Source of the DNA: Rhodospirillaceae bacterium
Lineage (GTDB): Bacteria; Pseudomonadota; Alphaproteobacteria; Rhodospirillales; Rhodospirillaceae
Direction of reading: 5' to 3'
DNA: 43,109 nucleotides
NCBI GenBank assembly: GCA_004297485.1
Contig: SCTM01000321.1
Span: forward strand, 1-43,109
Of this stretch, positions 15,578-26,105 are shown piece by piece. A program made the translations under genes and the position numbers. The notes under the pieces are model-generated. The model had not been told where the DNA came from and did not search any database. It worked only from the letters and a program-made list of their open reading frames with translations. How positions within the stretch are numbered: the stretch's first letter is position 1; every line of letters begins with the position of its first letter.

Positions 15578-16915
15578 TCAGCTCCCCATCGCCCCCGGCT
15601 TCACGCACATGCTGAGCATTTCTTTGTAATGCCCGCGCACGCGCTCCAGGTTCATGCGGTTGAGGAACGACGAATAGGCGATATAGGACACCAGGAAGCG
15701 CAAGTCACTGGCCCATGGCGGCAGAAAGCGCGGCGCCACGCATAGCCCGTGGGCCGCGAGCGTCGTCATGGCGGGCATGTCCTCGATATCGAGTTTGCCC
15801 GCGAACAGAAGGCGGATGCAGTCCACCCGCGTTTCCTGCACGGCGATGCGCAGGAAGTTGTGCACCTTCACCAGCCCTTCCAGATAGACCGAGTCCTTGG
15901 TGAAGGGCGCACCGCCGGTGAGCACGCCGCCGCGGACCACGCGCCGCGCGTTCTCGAAGGCCTCGGTGGGGTTGTGGGTGCGCTCGCCGAAGAAGCGGTA
16001 GAGTTCGAGGAAATCGGCGCCGTCCATGGCCATCTGGATGGCGATCACCCGGTCGGCGAGACGCATGAGCCGGTTCGGGTCCATGGCCCCGGAGATCAAC
16101 TCGGCGAACACGGCGAGGCCTTCCTGGGTGCGGGTGGTGCCGGCGTGACCGGCGGCAAGGATGGGGAACGCTTCCTGCGCTGCGCCGTTGAGGGACGTGC
16201 CCACGTGGACCAGGGCCTCGTGCTGAACCAACTGATAGAGATCGCGATCAGAAAACGCCGCGTCGGCCCGCAGCCGTATGTATTTCGGTCCGGCAAGAGC
16301 CTTGGCCGAAAGATGGGCCAACACTTGCACCTCAGGCGCTTCGCCGTTGAGATGGCGGGCGAGCACCGGACGCATGCGCGCCGCCAATTCCTCGGCGGTG
16401 TAGGTCGGCATTTGGCCGCTGTTGAGGGTCACGTCGAGATCGGTGAAGGCGCCCAGAACGGAGTCGAGGGTGCGCGCCAGATCCAGAGGCCGCACGTCGC
16501 AGCCCAGCAGCTCGGTCTGGGGCGAACCGTAAAGCGTGACCGAATGGCGATGGAACGCCGGTGTCCCCAGAGCTGCCAGCATGTCGGCGCCGGTTGCGAT
16601 GACGTCGGCGACCCGGTGTAGCCAGACGTGAACCGGGCCGCTGCCGTCAACCAGGGCGCGGGCCGCGGCCACGCCTTCATGGACCGGTTTGGGATCGAGG
16701 GGGGTGTAGACGACCTTGGGAAGCTCGCGACCGCCCGCGGCCATGAACCCCTCGGCCACTTCGGCCGGCCAGGCCACCGCACGCAGGATGCGCACCGGCC
16801 GTTCGGCCTTGCGCAAGAGCCGGGCCGCCTGGCTGAGGCGTTCGACTTCGGCGGGGCTGAGACGTTCCGCCGCGGGTGGCAGAGGGATAGCCTCGGCTGA
16901 ACCGGGTGCGGCCAT
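15578..16915 (-). CDS. QEGLA-motif (DUF1704) putative zinc metallopeptidase
   Basis: The 445-residue product contains the motif that names the family, TQEGLA (residues 263-268), and ends like other members. In databases the family is called 'flavohemoglobin expression-modulating QEGLA motif protein'. A HExxxH sequence, HEALVH (His232, Glu233, His237), precedes QEGLA by about 30 residues. In the related DUF1704 peptidases of eukaryotes (MATCAP-type tyrosine carboxypeptidases) these provide the zinc ligands and catalytic glutamate. A bacterial peptidase role is inferred. ATG 16915 is chosen because GAGG lies six bases upstream; GTG 16921 is an alternative. Confidence 0.88.
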   Translation of the reverse strand: MAAPGSAEAIPLPPAAERLSPAEVERLSQAARLLRKAERPVRILRAVAWPAEVAEGFMAAGGRELPKVVYTPLDPKPVHEGVAAARALVDGSGPVHVWLHRVADVIATGADMLAALGTPAFHRHSVTLYGSPQTELLGCDVRPLDLARTLDSVLGAFTDLDVTLNSGQMPTYTAEELAARMRPVLARHLNGEAPEVQVLAHLSAKALAGPKYIRLRADAAFSDRDLYQLVQHEALVHVGTSLNGAAQEAFPILAAGHAGTTRTQEGLAVFAELISGAMDPNRLMRLADRVIAIQMAMDGADFLELYRFFGERTHNPTEAFENARRVVRGGVLTGGAPFTKDSVYLEGLVKVHNFLRIAVQETRVDCIRLLFAGKLDIEDMPAMTTLAAHGLCVAPRFLPPWASDLRFLVSYIAYSSFLNRMNLERVRGHYKEMLSMCVKPGAMGS

Positions 16916-17052
16916 AATCACCCTCTGGCCGATGCCCTGGCGGCCCGCCTGTTAAGGATTTGGCCACTAAGAAGTTGGTAAATCTGCATGAAATCCCTGC
17001 CGGCGGGGCCGGTGCCTGGGCCGAAAATCGGGTCACAGCCCGGGCCGCGGCA

Positions 17053-17079
17053 TTGACTCGAGCACAGCCCCAGTATATT
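17053..17079 (+). promoter_or_regulatory. Candidate rplU-rpmA promoter
   Basis: TTGACT (17053-17058) and TATATT (17074-17079) stand 15 bases apart. A GC-rich stretch (ACGCGGCTCCG) follows at the likely start point, as is common in stringently controlled ribosomal promoters. It would give a leader of about 75 bases before rplU. The upstream part of the 245-base gap from 16916 shows no other signal. Confidence 0.4.
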
Positions 17080-17160
17080 GACGCGGCTCCGAGCGGGCCG
17101 CCCCGTCGAGAGATGTGGCTAACCCGCTGTTTTCGTTTAACGACCTGAGGTCTGACGGCC

Positions 17161-17460
17161 ATGTTCGCAGTAATCAAGACCGGCGGCAAACAGTATCGCG
17201 TCGTCAAAGACGATGTGATTGCTATTGAAAAGCTCGCTGGCGAGGCCGGATCGGCCATCGTGTTCGACGAGGTGTTGATCCTGGGCACCCAGGTGGGAAC
17301 GCCGCGCGTCGCCAACGCCACGGTCACAGGCGAGGTCATCCGCCAGTTCCGCGACGACAAGAAGATCATTTTCAAGAAGCGCCGCCGCAAGCACTACCGC
17401 CGCCGCACCGGTCACCGCCAGCACCTGACGCTGGTGAAGATCACGGCAGTAGGCGCCTAG
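17161..17460 (+). CDS. rplU: 50S ribosomal protein L21
   Basis: L21 binds 23S rRNA in the large subunit. The 99-residue protein starts [20 protein letters not shown] and contains the basic [20 protein letters not shown] near residue 70, followed by TLVKITAV, all diagnostic. It is 43 bases ahead of rpmA, the usual bacterial pair, and the two are closed off by the terminator at 17821-17850. Confidence 0.98.
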   Translation: MFAVIKTGGKQYRVVKDDVIAIEKLAGEAGSAIVFDEVLILGTQVGTPRVANATVTGEVIRQFRDDKKIIFKKRRRKHYRRRTGHRQHLTLVKITAVGA

Positions 17461-17503
17461 AGCAAACCAGCGCGTAATTGGCGCGATATAAGGATATAGA
17501 GCA

Positions 17504-18945
<1,442 letters not shown>

Positions 18946-18959
18946 AGCGGACGCACGTG

Positions 18960-20108
18960 ATGATCGATACCTCGCACACACGTCACCTTATGTCGTCGCC
19001 CCTCGGCTCGGCGCGGCGGCTGGTGGTGAAAATCGGTTCGTCGCTGCTGGTGGACGAAGCCTCCGGCGACCTGCATCAAGCCTGGCTCGACGCCGTGTGC
19101 GACGACATCGCCGACCTGCACCGGGGCGGCCTCGATGTCATCATCGTCACCTCCGGCGCCATCGCCATCGGCCGCATTCCCCTCGGCATGCGGGACCGCA
19201 AACTGCGGCTCGAGGAGAAACAAGCCGCCGCCGCCACCGGCCAGATGCGTTTGACTCAGGCGTACCACAGTTCCCTCGACCGTCACGGCATCACCGTCGG
19301 TCAGGTGCTGGTGACCGTGGACGATACCGAGGACCGGCGCCGGTATCTCAATGCGCGCAACACCCTCGACACGCTGCTCAAGTTGCGGGCGATTCCGGTC
19401 ATCAACGAGAATGACACGGTAGCCACTGCGGAAATCCGCTTTGGCGACAACGACCGCCTGGCGGCACGCGTGGCGCAGATGATCAGTGCCGATACGCTGG
19501 TGCTGCTGTCCGATATCGACGGCCTCTATACCGCCGATCCCCGTATCGATCCCAAGGCCACGTTCGTGTCCGAAGTGCGCGAGGTCACGCCGGAGATCGA
19601 AGCCATGGCCGGCATCGCCGGCAGTTCGCATGGTTCGGGCGGCATGGTGACGAAGGTCATCGCGGCCAAGATCTGCATGGTCGCCGGATGCCGCATGGCC
19701 ATCGCGCCGGGCCGGCCCATGCGGCCCTTGAGCGCGCTACGCCAGACCGGCCGCTGCACATGGTTCATTCCCATGTCGGAACCGCGCGCCGCACGCAAAC
19801 AGTGGATCGCCGCCAGCGTCCAGCCTGCGGGCACCCTGATCGTGGACAGCGGCGCGGTGACGGCCCTCTTGAGCGGCAAAAGCCTGCTGCCGGCTGGTGT
19901 TGTCGAGGTGACCGGGCGTTTCGATCGGGGCGACACGGTGGAAGTCCTTGGTCCCGACGGGCGCGTCATCGGCCGTGGGTTGTCGGCTTATCCGGACGGC
20001 GACGTGCGCCTGATCATGGGTCACCGGTCTGAGGAGATCGAAGCGATCCTGGGTTTTCGCGGACGTAGCGAAGTGATTCACCGCGACGATCTCGCGGTAG
20101 GGATATAA
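18960..20108 (+). CDS. proB: Glutamate 5-kinase
   Basis: ProB phosphorylates glutamate to gamma-glutamyl phosphate, the first step of proline synthesis. The 382-residue protein has the amino-acid-kinase domain, with [14 protein letters not shown] at about 20-33, [29 protein letters not shown] and [16 protein letters not shown]-terminal PUA domain begins at about 280 ([15 protein letters not shown]). GTG 18957 and ATG 18960 are both possible; neither has a strong ribosome-binding site. It is followed by proA after 20 bases, giving both enzymes needed for glutamate semialdehyde. Proline feedback is expected from the family. Confidence 0.96.
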   Translation: MIDTSHTRHLMSSPLGSARRLVVKIGSSLLVDEASGDLHQAWLDAVCDDIADLHRGGLDVIIVTSGAIAIGRIPLGMRDRKLRLEEKQAAAATGQMRLTQAYHSSLDRHGITVGQVLVTVDDTEDRRRYLNARNTLDTLLKLRAIPVINENDTVATAEIRFGDNDRLAARVAQMISADTLVLLSDIDGLYTADPRIDPKATFVSEVREVTPEIEAMAGIAGSSHGSGGMVTKVIAAKICMVAGCRMAIAPGRPMRPLSALRQTGRCTWFIPMSEPRAARKQWIAASVQPAGTLIVDSGAVTALLSGKSLLPAGVVEVTGRFDRGDTVEVLGPDGRVIGRGLSAYPDGDVRLIMGHRSEEIEAILGFRGRSEVIHRDDLAVGI

Positions 20109-20128
20109 AATCGGGTGGGGAGGGACTC

Positions 20129-21412
20129 ATGGACGGCGCTGAACCTGATTCCAAGTCCGCCACCGCCGTTCTCATGGCCGACATGGGACGGCGTGCAAAA
20201 GCAGCCGCACGGGTGCTCGCCGTAGCAACAACGGCGGCAAAAAACGCCGCGCTCATAGCTGCCGCGGCCGCGATCCGCGCTCATACCGCCGCCATCAAGG
20301 CCGCCAACGTCACCGACGTGACCGCAGGACAAGCGAAGGGCCTGTCGGCGGCACTGCTCGACCGGTTGGAACTTACCGACAGCCGCATCAAGGCCATGGC
20401 TCAGGGTCTGGAGGATATCGCCGCCCTGCCCGATCCCGTGGGCACGACGCTGGCGGAATGGACGCGCCCCAACGGCCTCAAGATTTCCCGCGTGCGAACG
20501 CCCCTGGGTGTGATCGGCGTCATCTATGAATCCCGGCCCAACGTCACCGCCGATGCCGGCGGCCTGAGCATCAAGGCCGGGAACGTGTGCATCCTGCGCG
20601 GCGGTTCGGAAAGCTTGAATTCATCGCGGGCGATCCAGGCCTGTCTGCGCCAGGGGCTTGAGGCCGCCGGACTGCCTGTCGACGCGATTCAAATGGTGCC
20701 GACGGCCGATCGCGCGGCGGTGGGCGAAATGCTGACCATGACACGTTACATCGACGTGATCGTGCCCCGTGGCGGCGCGTCGCTGGTGGAACGGATCATG
20801 CGCGACAGCCGCGTGCCCACGTTCCAGCACCTGATCGGCTTGTGCCATACTTATATCCACGCCGCAGCAGACCCAGACAAAGCACGGCATATCGTCCTCA
20901 ACGCCAAGATGCGCCGCACGGGCGTCTGCGGCGCCACCGAGACTCTGTTGGTGGATGCCGCCGTCGCCGCAAAATTACTGCCGCCGATTCTGGACGACCT
21001 GATCGCCGCGGGGTGTGAGATCCGCGGCGACGAGGCCGTGCAGAAGCTGGACGGCCGCGCGAAGCCCGCCGTACCCAGCGATTGGGACACCGAGTATCTG
21101 GACGCAATCCTGTCGGTGAAAGTGGTGGCAAATTTGGATGCAGCCATCGCGCATATCACCGCTCACGGGTCGGAGCACACGGAAGCGATCATCACCGAGG
21201 ACACGGCGGCGGCGGAGCGTTTCATGGACGCTCTCGATAGCGCCATCGTACTCCACAATGCCTCCACACAATTCGCCGACGGCGGTGAATTCGGCATGGG
21301 CGCGGAGATCGGCATCGCCACCGGCAAGCTGCACGCCCGTGGCCCCGTCGGCGTGGAACAACTCACGACGTTCAAATACAAAGTGCGGGGAACAGGCCAG
21401 GTAAGGCCGTAG
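20129..21412 (+). CDS. proA: Gamma-glutamyl phosphate reductase
   Basis: ProA reduces gamma-glutamyl phosphate to glutamate-5-semialdehyde with NADPH. The 427-residue product has the nucleotide-binding [20 protein letters not shown] (124-143), [12 protein letters not shown] and the catalytic cysteine in [13 protein letters not shown] (Cys267). The start is fixed by GGAGGG five bases before ATG 20129. An Ala-rich N-terminal region of about 20 residues precedes the family core. It partners proB directly upstream. Confidence 0.97.
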   Translation: MDGAEPDSKSATAVLMADMGRRAKAAARVLAVATTAAKNAALIAAAAAIRAHTAAIKAANVTDVTAGQAKGLSAALLDRLELTDSRIKAMAQGLEDIAALPDPVGTTLAEWTRPNGLKISRVRTPLGVIGVIYESRPNVTADAGGLSIKAGNVCILRGGSESLNSSRAIQACLRQGLEAAGLPVDAIQMVPTADRAAVGEMLTMTRYIDVIVPRGGASLVERIMRDSRVPTFQHLIGLCHTYIHAAADPDKARHIVLNAKMRRTGVCGATETLLVDAAVAAKLLPPILDDLIAAGCEIRGDEAVQKLDGRAKPAVPSDWDTEYLDAILSVKVVANLDAAIAHITAHGSEHTEAIITEDTAAAERFMDALDSAIVLHNASTQFADGGEFGMGAEIGIATGKLHARGPVGVEQLTTFKYKVRGTGQVRP

Positions 21413-21443
21413 TTCCAATGGGTTACTGCCTCTCGCCGGAACC

Positions 21444-22037
21444 ATGAAGACACTGCCGCCTTTCGGCGATCGCCGCCGGTTGCGCATCGGCCTCCTGGGC
21501 GGATCCTTCAATCCCGCCCACGACGGACACGTGCATGTGAGCCGCGAAGCTTTGAAGCGCCTGTCCCTCCATCAAGTGTGGTGGCTGGTGAGCCCGCAGA
21601 ATCCCCTGAAGCCCGCGCAGGGAATGGCGCCGCTTGCCCAGCGCATGGCCGCGGCGCGATCTGTCGCCGGCGATCCACGCATAATCGTAACGGATGTGGA
21701 GCGCCGCCTGGGCACCACGCGGACCCATGCCACGCTGCGGCTACTGGCAAAACGCTATCCGCGTATCGCCTTCGTCTGGCTCATGGGTGCCGATAATCTT
21801 GCGCAAATGCCCCGCTGGGGGCGGTGGGCGGCAATCTTTCGGACCGCACGCGTTGCGGTTTTCGACCGCAGTCCCTATTCTTATCGGGCTCAGGCTGGAG
21901 CGGCGGCACGGCGGTTCGCTGGGTCACGGCGCGGGGCACGGGGAATATGGGCCGAACCGCTTCCGGCCTGGACTTATCTCGCCATACGCCGACACGCCGC
22001 AACCGCCACAGCCCTGCGTAAGCGCGCCCGTTCTTGA
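21444..22037 (+). CDS. nadD: Nicotinate-nucleotide adenylyltransferase
   Basis: NadD adenylates nicotinate mononucleotide in NAD synthesis. The 197-residue protein has the nucleotidyltransferase signature RIGLLGGSFNPAHDGHVHVS (14-33) with the HxGH-type DGH, then WWLVSPQNPLKP, and FVWLMGADNLAQMPRWGRW in the second half. The ISSTxxR-type C-terminal motif of many relatives is not evident; the C-terminus is basic and Ala-rich. It lies between proA and rsfS, the common nadD-rsfS-rlmH arrangement. Confidence 0.95.
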   Translation: MKTLPPFGDRRRLRIGLLGGSFNPAHDGHVHVSREALKRLSLHQVWWLVSPQNPLKPAQGMAPLAQRMAAARSVAGDPRIIVTDVERRLGTTRTHATLRLLAKRYPRIAFVWLMGADNLAQMPRWGRWAAIFRTARVAVFDRSPYSYRAQAGAAARRFAGSRRGARGIWAEPLPAWTYLAIRRHAATATALRKRARS

Positions 22038-22062
22038 ATGCCTGCATTTTAAGGAGAAGATC

Positions 22063-22629
22063 ATCCCTACCTCATCCGCGCCGAAGGACCTGGCAAACAC
22101 GGTCGAGACCATCCTCGCTTCCCTTCATGCCGACAACGCACAGGATATCCGTACGATCGACCTGGTGGGCAAGACCACCGTCGCCGACCAGATGATCGTC
22201 GCCTCGGGCACTTCCGGCCGCATGGTCAGCGCCCTTGCCCAGCATATCGTCACCAAGTTGAAGGCCATGGGGCTCGCCCCGCGTAGCGAAGGCGAACAGT
22301 ACGGCGACTGGGTACTGGTCGATGCGGGAGATGTGGTCGTGCATCTGTTCCGTCCGGAAGTGCGCGCATTCTATGACATCGAACGCCTCTGGGCCTCGCC
22401 GGTGCCGGTGCCGGTGAAAGCCGCCGCCAAGGCCGCCTCGAAACCGCCGGGGAAACAGCGCGCGAAAACGGCGGCGAAATCCGGCAAGACCGGCAAAGCC
22501 GCGGGCAAGCCCGCACGCAAAAACGCAAAGCCGCGCGCCAAGGCCCCCCGGGGGAAACGCCCGTCAGGAAAAACGACGCCAGCAAAGACCGGACGCCGCA
22601 AGGTGCCCGCGAAAAAGCCGCGCGCCTAG
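22063..22629 (+). CDS. rsfS: Ribosomal silencing factor RsfS with long basic tail, apparent AUC start
   Basis: RsfS binds L14 and blocks joining of ribosomal subunits in slow growth. Residues 8 to about 112 carry the domain, with DIRTIDLVGKTTVADQMIVA, SGTSGRM, EGEQYGDWVLVDAGDVVVHL and FRPEVRAFYDIERLW. No ATG, GTG or TTG exists in frame between the upstream nadD region and the domain. A perfect AAGGAG (22051-22056) stands six bases before ATC 22063, so the protein probably starts (M)PTSSAPKDL with an AUC codon. ATC 22060 and CTG 22042 are weaker options, and a base error is possible. The last 70 residues are a Lys/Ala/Pro-rich histone-H1-like tail, unusual for a family of about 105-140 residues. 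Confidence 0.9.
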   Translation: MPTSSAPKDLANTVETILASLHADNAQDIRTIDLVGKTTVADQMIVASGTSGRMVSALAQHIVTKLKAMGLAPRSEGEQYGDWVLVDAGDVVVHLFRPEVRAFYDIERLWASPVPVPVKAAAKAASKPPGKQRAKTAAKSGKTGKAAGKPARKNAKPRAKAPRGKRPSGKTTPAKTGRRKVPAKKPRA

Positions 22630-22710
22630 CAGAGCTTTGGATTTGACAGTCGCTTCGCAGACCTGTGGCTATCTGGGTAGTGAATGCCAAATCCGTTCCA
22701 CTAGGCGCCT

Positions 22711-23169
22711 ATGAATATCCTGATCGCCGCCATCGGCCGTGCCAAACCGGGGCCCGAACGCGACCTCTATCTCAGCTATGCGGCGCGCGTTCCCTGGCGC
22801 GTGGACCTGAAGGAAATCGAGATTCGCAAGGAATCGTCGCTGGACGTGCGACGTTCATTGGAAGGCCAGGCGCTGTTGGCCGCCATACCGGAGCAAGCAA
22901 AAGTGGTGGTGCTGGACGAACGCGGCAAAGCCGAGACCAGCGCGCGGTTCGCCTCGCGGTTGGGCGCCTGGCGCGATGACGGTGTGCGCAACCTCGCCTT
23001 CCTCATCGGCGGCGCCGACGGCCATGACGACACCGTGCGCGCCCGCGCCGACGCGGTTCTATGTTTCGGAACCATGACCTGGCCCCACATGCTGGTGCGG
23101 GTCATGCTGGCGGAACAACTCTACCGCGCCCATAGTATCCTTATCGGACATCCTTATCACCGCGGGTGA
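22711..23169 (+). CDS. rlmH: 23S rRNA (pseudouridine-1915-N3)-methyltransferase
   Basis: RlmH is a SPOUT methyltransferase that methylates pseudouridine 1915 in helix 69 of 23S rRNA. The 152-residue protein starts MNILIAAIGRAKPGPERDLY and contains VVLDERGKAETSARFA, the SAM-loop FLIGGADGHDD, and the conserved end AEQLYRAHSILIGHPYHRG. It follows rsfS after 81 bases, the usual neighbourhood. Its stop overlaps a GTG start of nudC (GTGA), implying coupling. Confidence 0.97.
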   Translation: MNILIAAIGRAKPGPERDLYLSYAARVPWRVDLKEIEIRKESSLDVRRSLEGQALLAAIPEQAKVVVLDERGKAETSARFASRLGAWRDDGVRNLAFLIGGADGHDDTVRARADAVLCFGTMTWPHMLVRVMLAEQLYRAHSILIGHPYHRG

Positions 23170-24134
23170 TTCCCATGGCTCCAGCAGACGCCGACGATAC
23201 GCGCAAATCCACTCTGGCTTTCACCGGCGACGGCATCGACCGCGCGGGCGTGCTGCGCGCCGATGCGGCGCAGATGGATGCATTGCTGAAGGACAAGAAC
23301 GCGCGGCTGGTGCCGGTGTGGCAGCAACGCCACCTCATTGCCCATGCCGGAGACGCGGGCCCGCGTCCGCGCTATCTCAGTTTCGCCGAAGCCGAGGCGC
23401 ATATCGATCTGACCGAGCGGCCGCCCGTTTTTCTCGGCATGACCGATCAGACGCCATGGTTCGCGATCGGATTGCCCGACGGCACGCAACCGCCCGAGAT
23501 CAACGATGGCGATTTTCGCTCACTTCTCGACGTTGCGGCGCTGCTGCCGAACCAGGAGGCGACGCTGCTGGCCTACGCGCGCGGCATGTTGATCTGGCAC
23601 GAGAACCATCGCCACTGCGGTCGCTGCGGCGCCGCCGCCGCCGTCACCGAAAGCGGCCACAGCCGCACGTGCACCAATGACGCATGCAAGCATCGCAGTT
23701 TTCCGCGCACGGATCCGGTTGTGATCACTCTCGTCGCCCATCCCGACGGCACGCGGTGTTTGCTGGGACGTCAGGCGGCCTGGCCAAAAGGCTTCTATTC
23801 CACCGTCGCCGGCTTCGTCGAGCCGGGCGAAACACTGGAAGCCGCCGTCGCGCGGGAAGTGCGCGAGGAGACCGGCATCACCGTGACCGATGCGCGCTAC
23901 ATGAGTTCGCAGCCATGGCCGTTTCCGTCGTCCATCATGCTGGGCTTTCGCGCCCGCGCCACGACCACGGACATTCATTGCGACGACAAGGAACTGGAAG
24001 ATTGCCGCTGGTTCACGCGCGAAGAGGTGCGTGCTTTCGGCGAGCGTGTGCCGGGCGATGCCCAGCCCTATAAAATGCCGCCGCCCACGGCCATCGCGCG
24101 TTTGCTGATCGACAGCTGGCTGAACGAGAAGTGA
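23166..24134 (+). CDS. nudC: NADH pyrophosphatase / NAD-cap hydrolase NudC
   Basis: NudC cleaves NADH and the NAD cap of RNA. The 322-residue protein has an N-terminal domain, a four-cysteine zinc ribbon (HCGRCG through CTNDAC) and the sequence FPRTDPVVITLV. The Nudix box GFVEPGETLEAAVAREVREE continues ETGI, and the SQPWPFPSSIMLGF motif typical of NudC follows. GTG 23166 overlaps the rlmH stop; ATG 23175 in the same frame is an alternative. It is the last gene of the plus-strand housekeeping run. Confidence 0.95.
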   Translation: MIPMAPADADDTRKSTLAFTGDGIDRAGVLRADAAQMDALLKDKNARLVPVWQQRHLIAHAGDAGPRPRYLSFAEAEAHIDLTERPPVFLGMTDQTPWFAIGLPDGTQPPEINDGDFRSLLDVAALLPNQEATLLAYARGMLIWHENHRHCGRCGAAAAVTESGHSRTCTNDACKHRSFPRTDPVVITLVAHPDGTRCLLGRQAAWPKGFYSTVAGFVEPGETLEAAVAREVREETGITVTDARYMSSQPWPFPSSIMLGFRARATTTDIHCDDKELEDCRWFTREEVRAFGERVPGDAQPYKMPPPTAIARLLIDSWLNEK

Positions 24135-24156
24135 AGGCGCCGCAGCATGCTCAACT

Positions 24157-24183
24157 GTCACCCCGCATCAAGTCCGGGATGAC
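24157..24183. repeat. Small palindromic intergenic repeat
   Basis: GTCACCCCGCATCAAGTCC continues to GGGATGAC, an imperfect inverted repeat in the gap between convergent nudC and pheA. The text matches a dispersed 'GTCATCCCGGACTTGATCCGGGATGAC'-like palindrome familiar from many alphaproteobacterial genomes. It may serve as a bidirectional terminator. Confidence 0.5.
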
Positions 24184-24210
24184 GTGTGAGAACAATGCAG
24201 CGGCAACGTC

Positions 24211-25086
24211 TCACTCCGCCTGATTCGCTGCCTCGAAGCGGAACGGATGGGCAGGATAGGTGCCCAGCATCCGCACTTCCTTGGAGTAGAAGTTCAATTC
24301 CTCGAAGGCGAGCTTCAGGGCTTTCTGGTCCGGATGTCCGTCCACTTCGGCGTAGAATTGCGTCGCGGAAAAGTGGCCGCCGACCATATAACTCTCAAGC
24401 TTGGTCATGTTGACGCCGTTGGTGGCGAAGCCGCCCATGGCCTTGTAGAGCGCCGACGGCACGTTGCGCACACGGAACAGAAACGACGTCACATAGGGTC
24501 CGCCGTTGGGGTCGGTGACAGCGGCCTCCCGCGCCATGATCAGAAAGCGCGTGGTGTTGTGATCCGCGTCCTCGATGTTGGCCGCGAGCGATTGAAGTCC
24601 ATAGATCTCCGCCGCCAGTTCCGACGCGATCGCCGCGACGGAGACATCACCGCGCGTGGCGATGTCTTTCGCCGCACCCGCCGTGTCGGCCGCCACGATC
24701 GGCGCGAAATTATGGGCACGGAGAAAATTGCGGCACTGGCCGAGGGCATGGATATGAGTCTCCACCCGCCGCACCGTCGCCATGGTCGCACCCTTGATGG
24801 CCAGCAGATGATGGTTCACGCGCTGGAAATGTTCGCCGATGATCCACAGGCCGGAGTCCGGCAGCAAGTGATGGATATCCGCGACACGGCCCGCCACAGA
24901 ATTGTCCACCGGAATCATGCCCAATTTCGCGCGACCCTCGGTGACGGCGGCGAAGGCATCCTCGAATTGCGCGCAGGGCAAGGCCGTCATTACGGGATAA
25001 ACCGCCCGGCACGCCAGATGGGAATAAGCCCCCGGCAGGCCCTGGAAGGCGATGGTGTTGTCGGGTGCGTTATGGGACGCGGACAT
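24211..25086 (-). CDS. pheA: Prephenate dehydratase
   Basis: This enzyme converts prephenate to phenylpyruvate for phenylalanine synthesis. The 291-residue protein begins NTIAFQGLPGAYSHLACRAV, has IPVDNSVAGRVADIHHLL and the catalytic TRF motif in DHNTTRFLIMA. A C-terminal ACT domain (about 195-285) carries the phenylalanine-binding ESYMVGGHFSATQFYAEVDG. No chorismate mutase domain is fused. ATG 25086 is the first start after the kdsB end; the two genes are 16 bases apart, a common alphaproteobacterial pairing. Feedback inhibition by phenylalanine is expected. Confidence 0.96.
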   Translation of the reverse strand: MSASHNAPDNTIAFQGLPGAYSHLACRAVYPVMTALPCAQFEDAFAAVTEGRAKLGMIPVDNSVAGRVADIHHLLPDSGLWIIGEHFQRVNHHLLAIKGATMATVRRVETHIHALGQCRNFLRAHNFAPIVAADTAGAAKDIATRGDVSVAAIASELAAEIYGLQSLAANIEDADHNTTRFLIMAREAAVTDPNGGPYVTSFLFRVRNVPSALYKAMGGFATNGVNMTKLESYMVGGHFSATQFYAEVDGHPDQKALKLAFEELNFYSKEVRMLGTYPAHPFRFEAANQAE

Positions 25087-25102
25087 GAGCGCGCGGTTCC
25101 CC

Positions 25103-25852
25103 TCAGAGCGGACGAAAGAGACGGCGTGCCCGTTCCAGATCCGCCGGCGTATCCACCCCCAGGGGAATGGTGTCCACCAGGGCGGCGGCCATGCGCATGC
25201 CGTCTTCGATGGCGCGCAATTGCTCCAGGCGCTCGCGCAGTTCAAGTACCGTCGGCTTCAGGGTCACGAACCGGCGCAGGGCCGCGCGACGAAACGCATA
25301 GATGCCGATGTGGTGATAGTGATCCCCGTCACCCGAAGGAATGAGGTTGCGGCTGAAATACAGCGCCGGGCCGACGGTGCCCTCGCTTGACCCGTTGGTC
25401 GGCGGGAAAGAAACCGCCGCCTTCACCACCGCCGCATCCGTGAGTTCCTCGGGGACGACGATGCGCGCGACGACAGTGGCGATATCGATGGCCGGATTCG
25501 CCAAGGGCGTCAGAGACGCGGCCACGAGTTTCGGCTCCAGCGTGGGAAGATCGCCCTGGACGTTGACCACCACGTCGAACTTGCCCGCCCGATCATAGCT
25601 TTCAGCAGCCGCATGAACTCGGTCGGAGCCGGACGGAAGGTCCGGGTCGGTCATCACCGCCGTGCCGCCGGCTGCCGTAATGGCGTCGGCGATGGCTTGA
25701 TCACCGGCGGCAACAATGACCGGACCCGCATTGGCCGCCACGGCCCGGCGCCAGACTTGGACGATCATGGGTGCGTCGCCGATCATCGCCAGCGGCTTGT
25801 CGGGCAGGCGCGTCGCCTTAAGGCGCGCGGGAATGACAATGAGTGCAGACAT
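25103..25852 (-). CDS. kdsB: 3-deoxy-manno-octulosonate cytidylyltransferase
   Basis: KdsB activates KDO as CMP-KDO for the inner core of lipopolysaccharide. The 249-residue product starts MSALIVIPARLKATRLPDKP and has PSGSDRVHAA, VVVNVQGDLPTLEP and HHIGIYAFRRAALRRF, all characteristic. It establishes that the organism makes LPS. It is transcribed leftward with pheA and diverges from the cytochrome c gene across about 250 bases. Confidence 0.97.
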   Translation of the reverse strand: MSALIVIPARLKATRLPDKPLAMIGDAPMIVQVWRRAVAANAGPVIVAAGDQAIADAITAAGGTAVMTDPDLPSGSDRVHAAAESYDRAGKFDVVVNVQGDLPTLEPKLVAASLTPLANPAIDIATVVARIVVPEELTDAAVVKAAVSFPPTNGSSEGTVGPALYFSRNLIPSGDGDHYHHIGIYAFRRAALRRFVTLKPTVLELRERLEQLRAIEDGMRMAAALVDTIPLGVDTPADLERARRLFRPL

Positions 25853-25924
25853 GGACGGAAATGAGCCTCGGATGGCGGTGGGTCCCCAGGTTCAGCCCCA
25901 TCGGGCCAACCGGCGGCGACATAT

Positions 25925-25950
25925 ACGGGACTGTACCCCCGCTGTCCCGT
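25925..25950. other. Inverted repeat in the kdsB/cytochrome c divergent region
   Basis: ACGGGAC (25925-25931) and GTCCCGT (25944-25950) pair perfectly around a 12-base loop. The region also holds two copies of ACCGGCGGC about 70 bases apart. These could be regulatory or simply GC-rich structure. No strong promoter was evident in the 253 bases between the two genes. Confidence 0.35.
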
Positions 25951-26105
25951 GGATTTTGGCCGGTAGGGCCCCACGCACCCCACCGGCGGCCAGGTTCCGA
26001 CGCGGGTCGCCCAATCTCCCTGGGAAGCCTTGATTCGTATTGAGATTTGAGCCCAAACCCATTATCCAGGGCACCTATCACTCGTCACTCGCGGGGACTG
26101 CCGGC

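Noticed and set aside
22042-22062. CTG 22042 or ATC 22060 as rsfS start
   Set aside because: CTG has no ribosome-binding site and would place AAGGAG inside the gene; ATC 22060 is only three bases from AAGGAG, too close.
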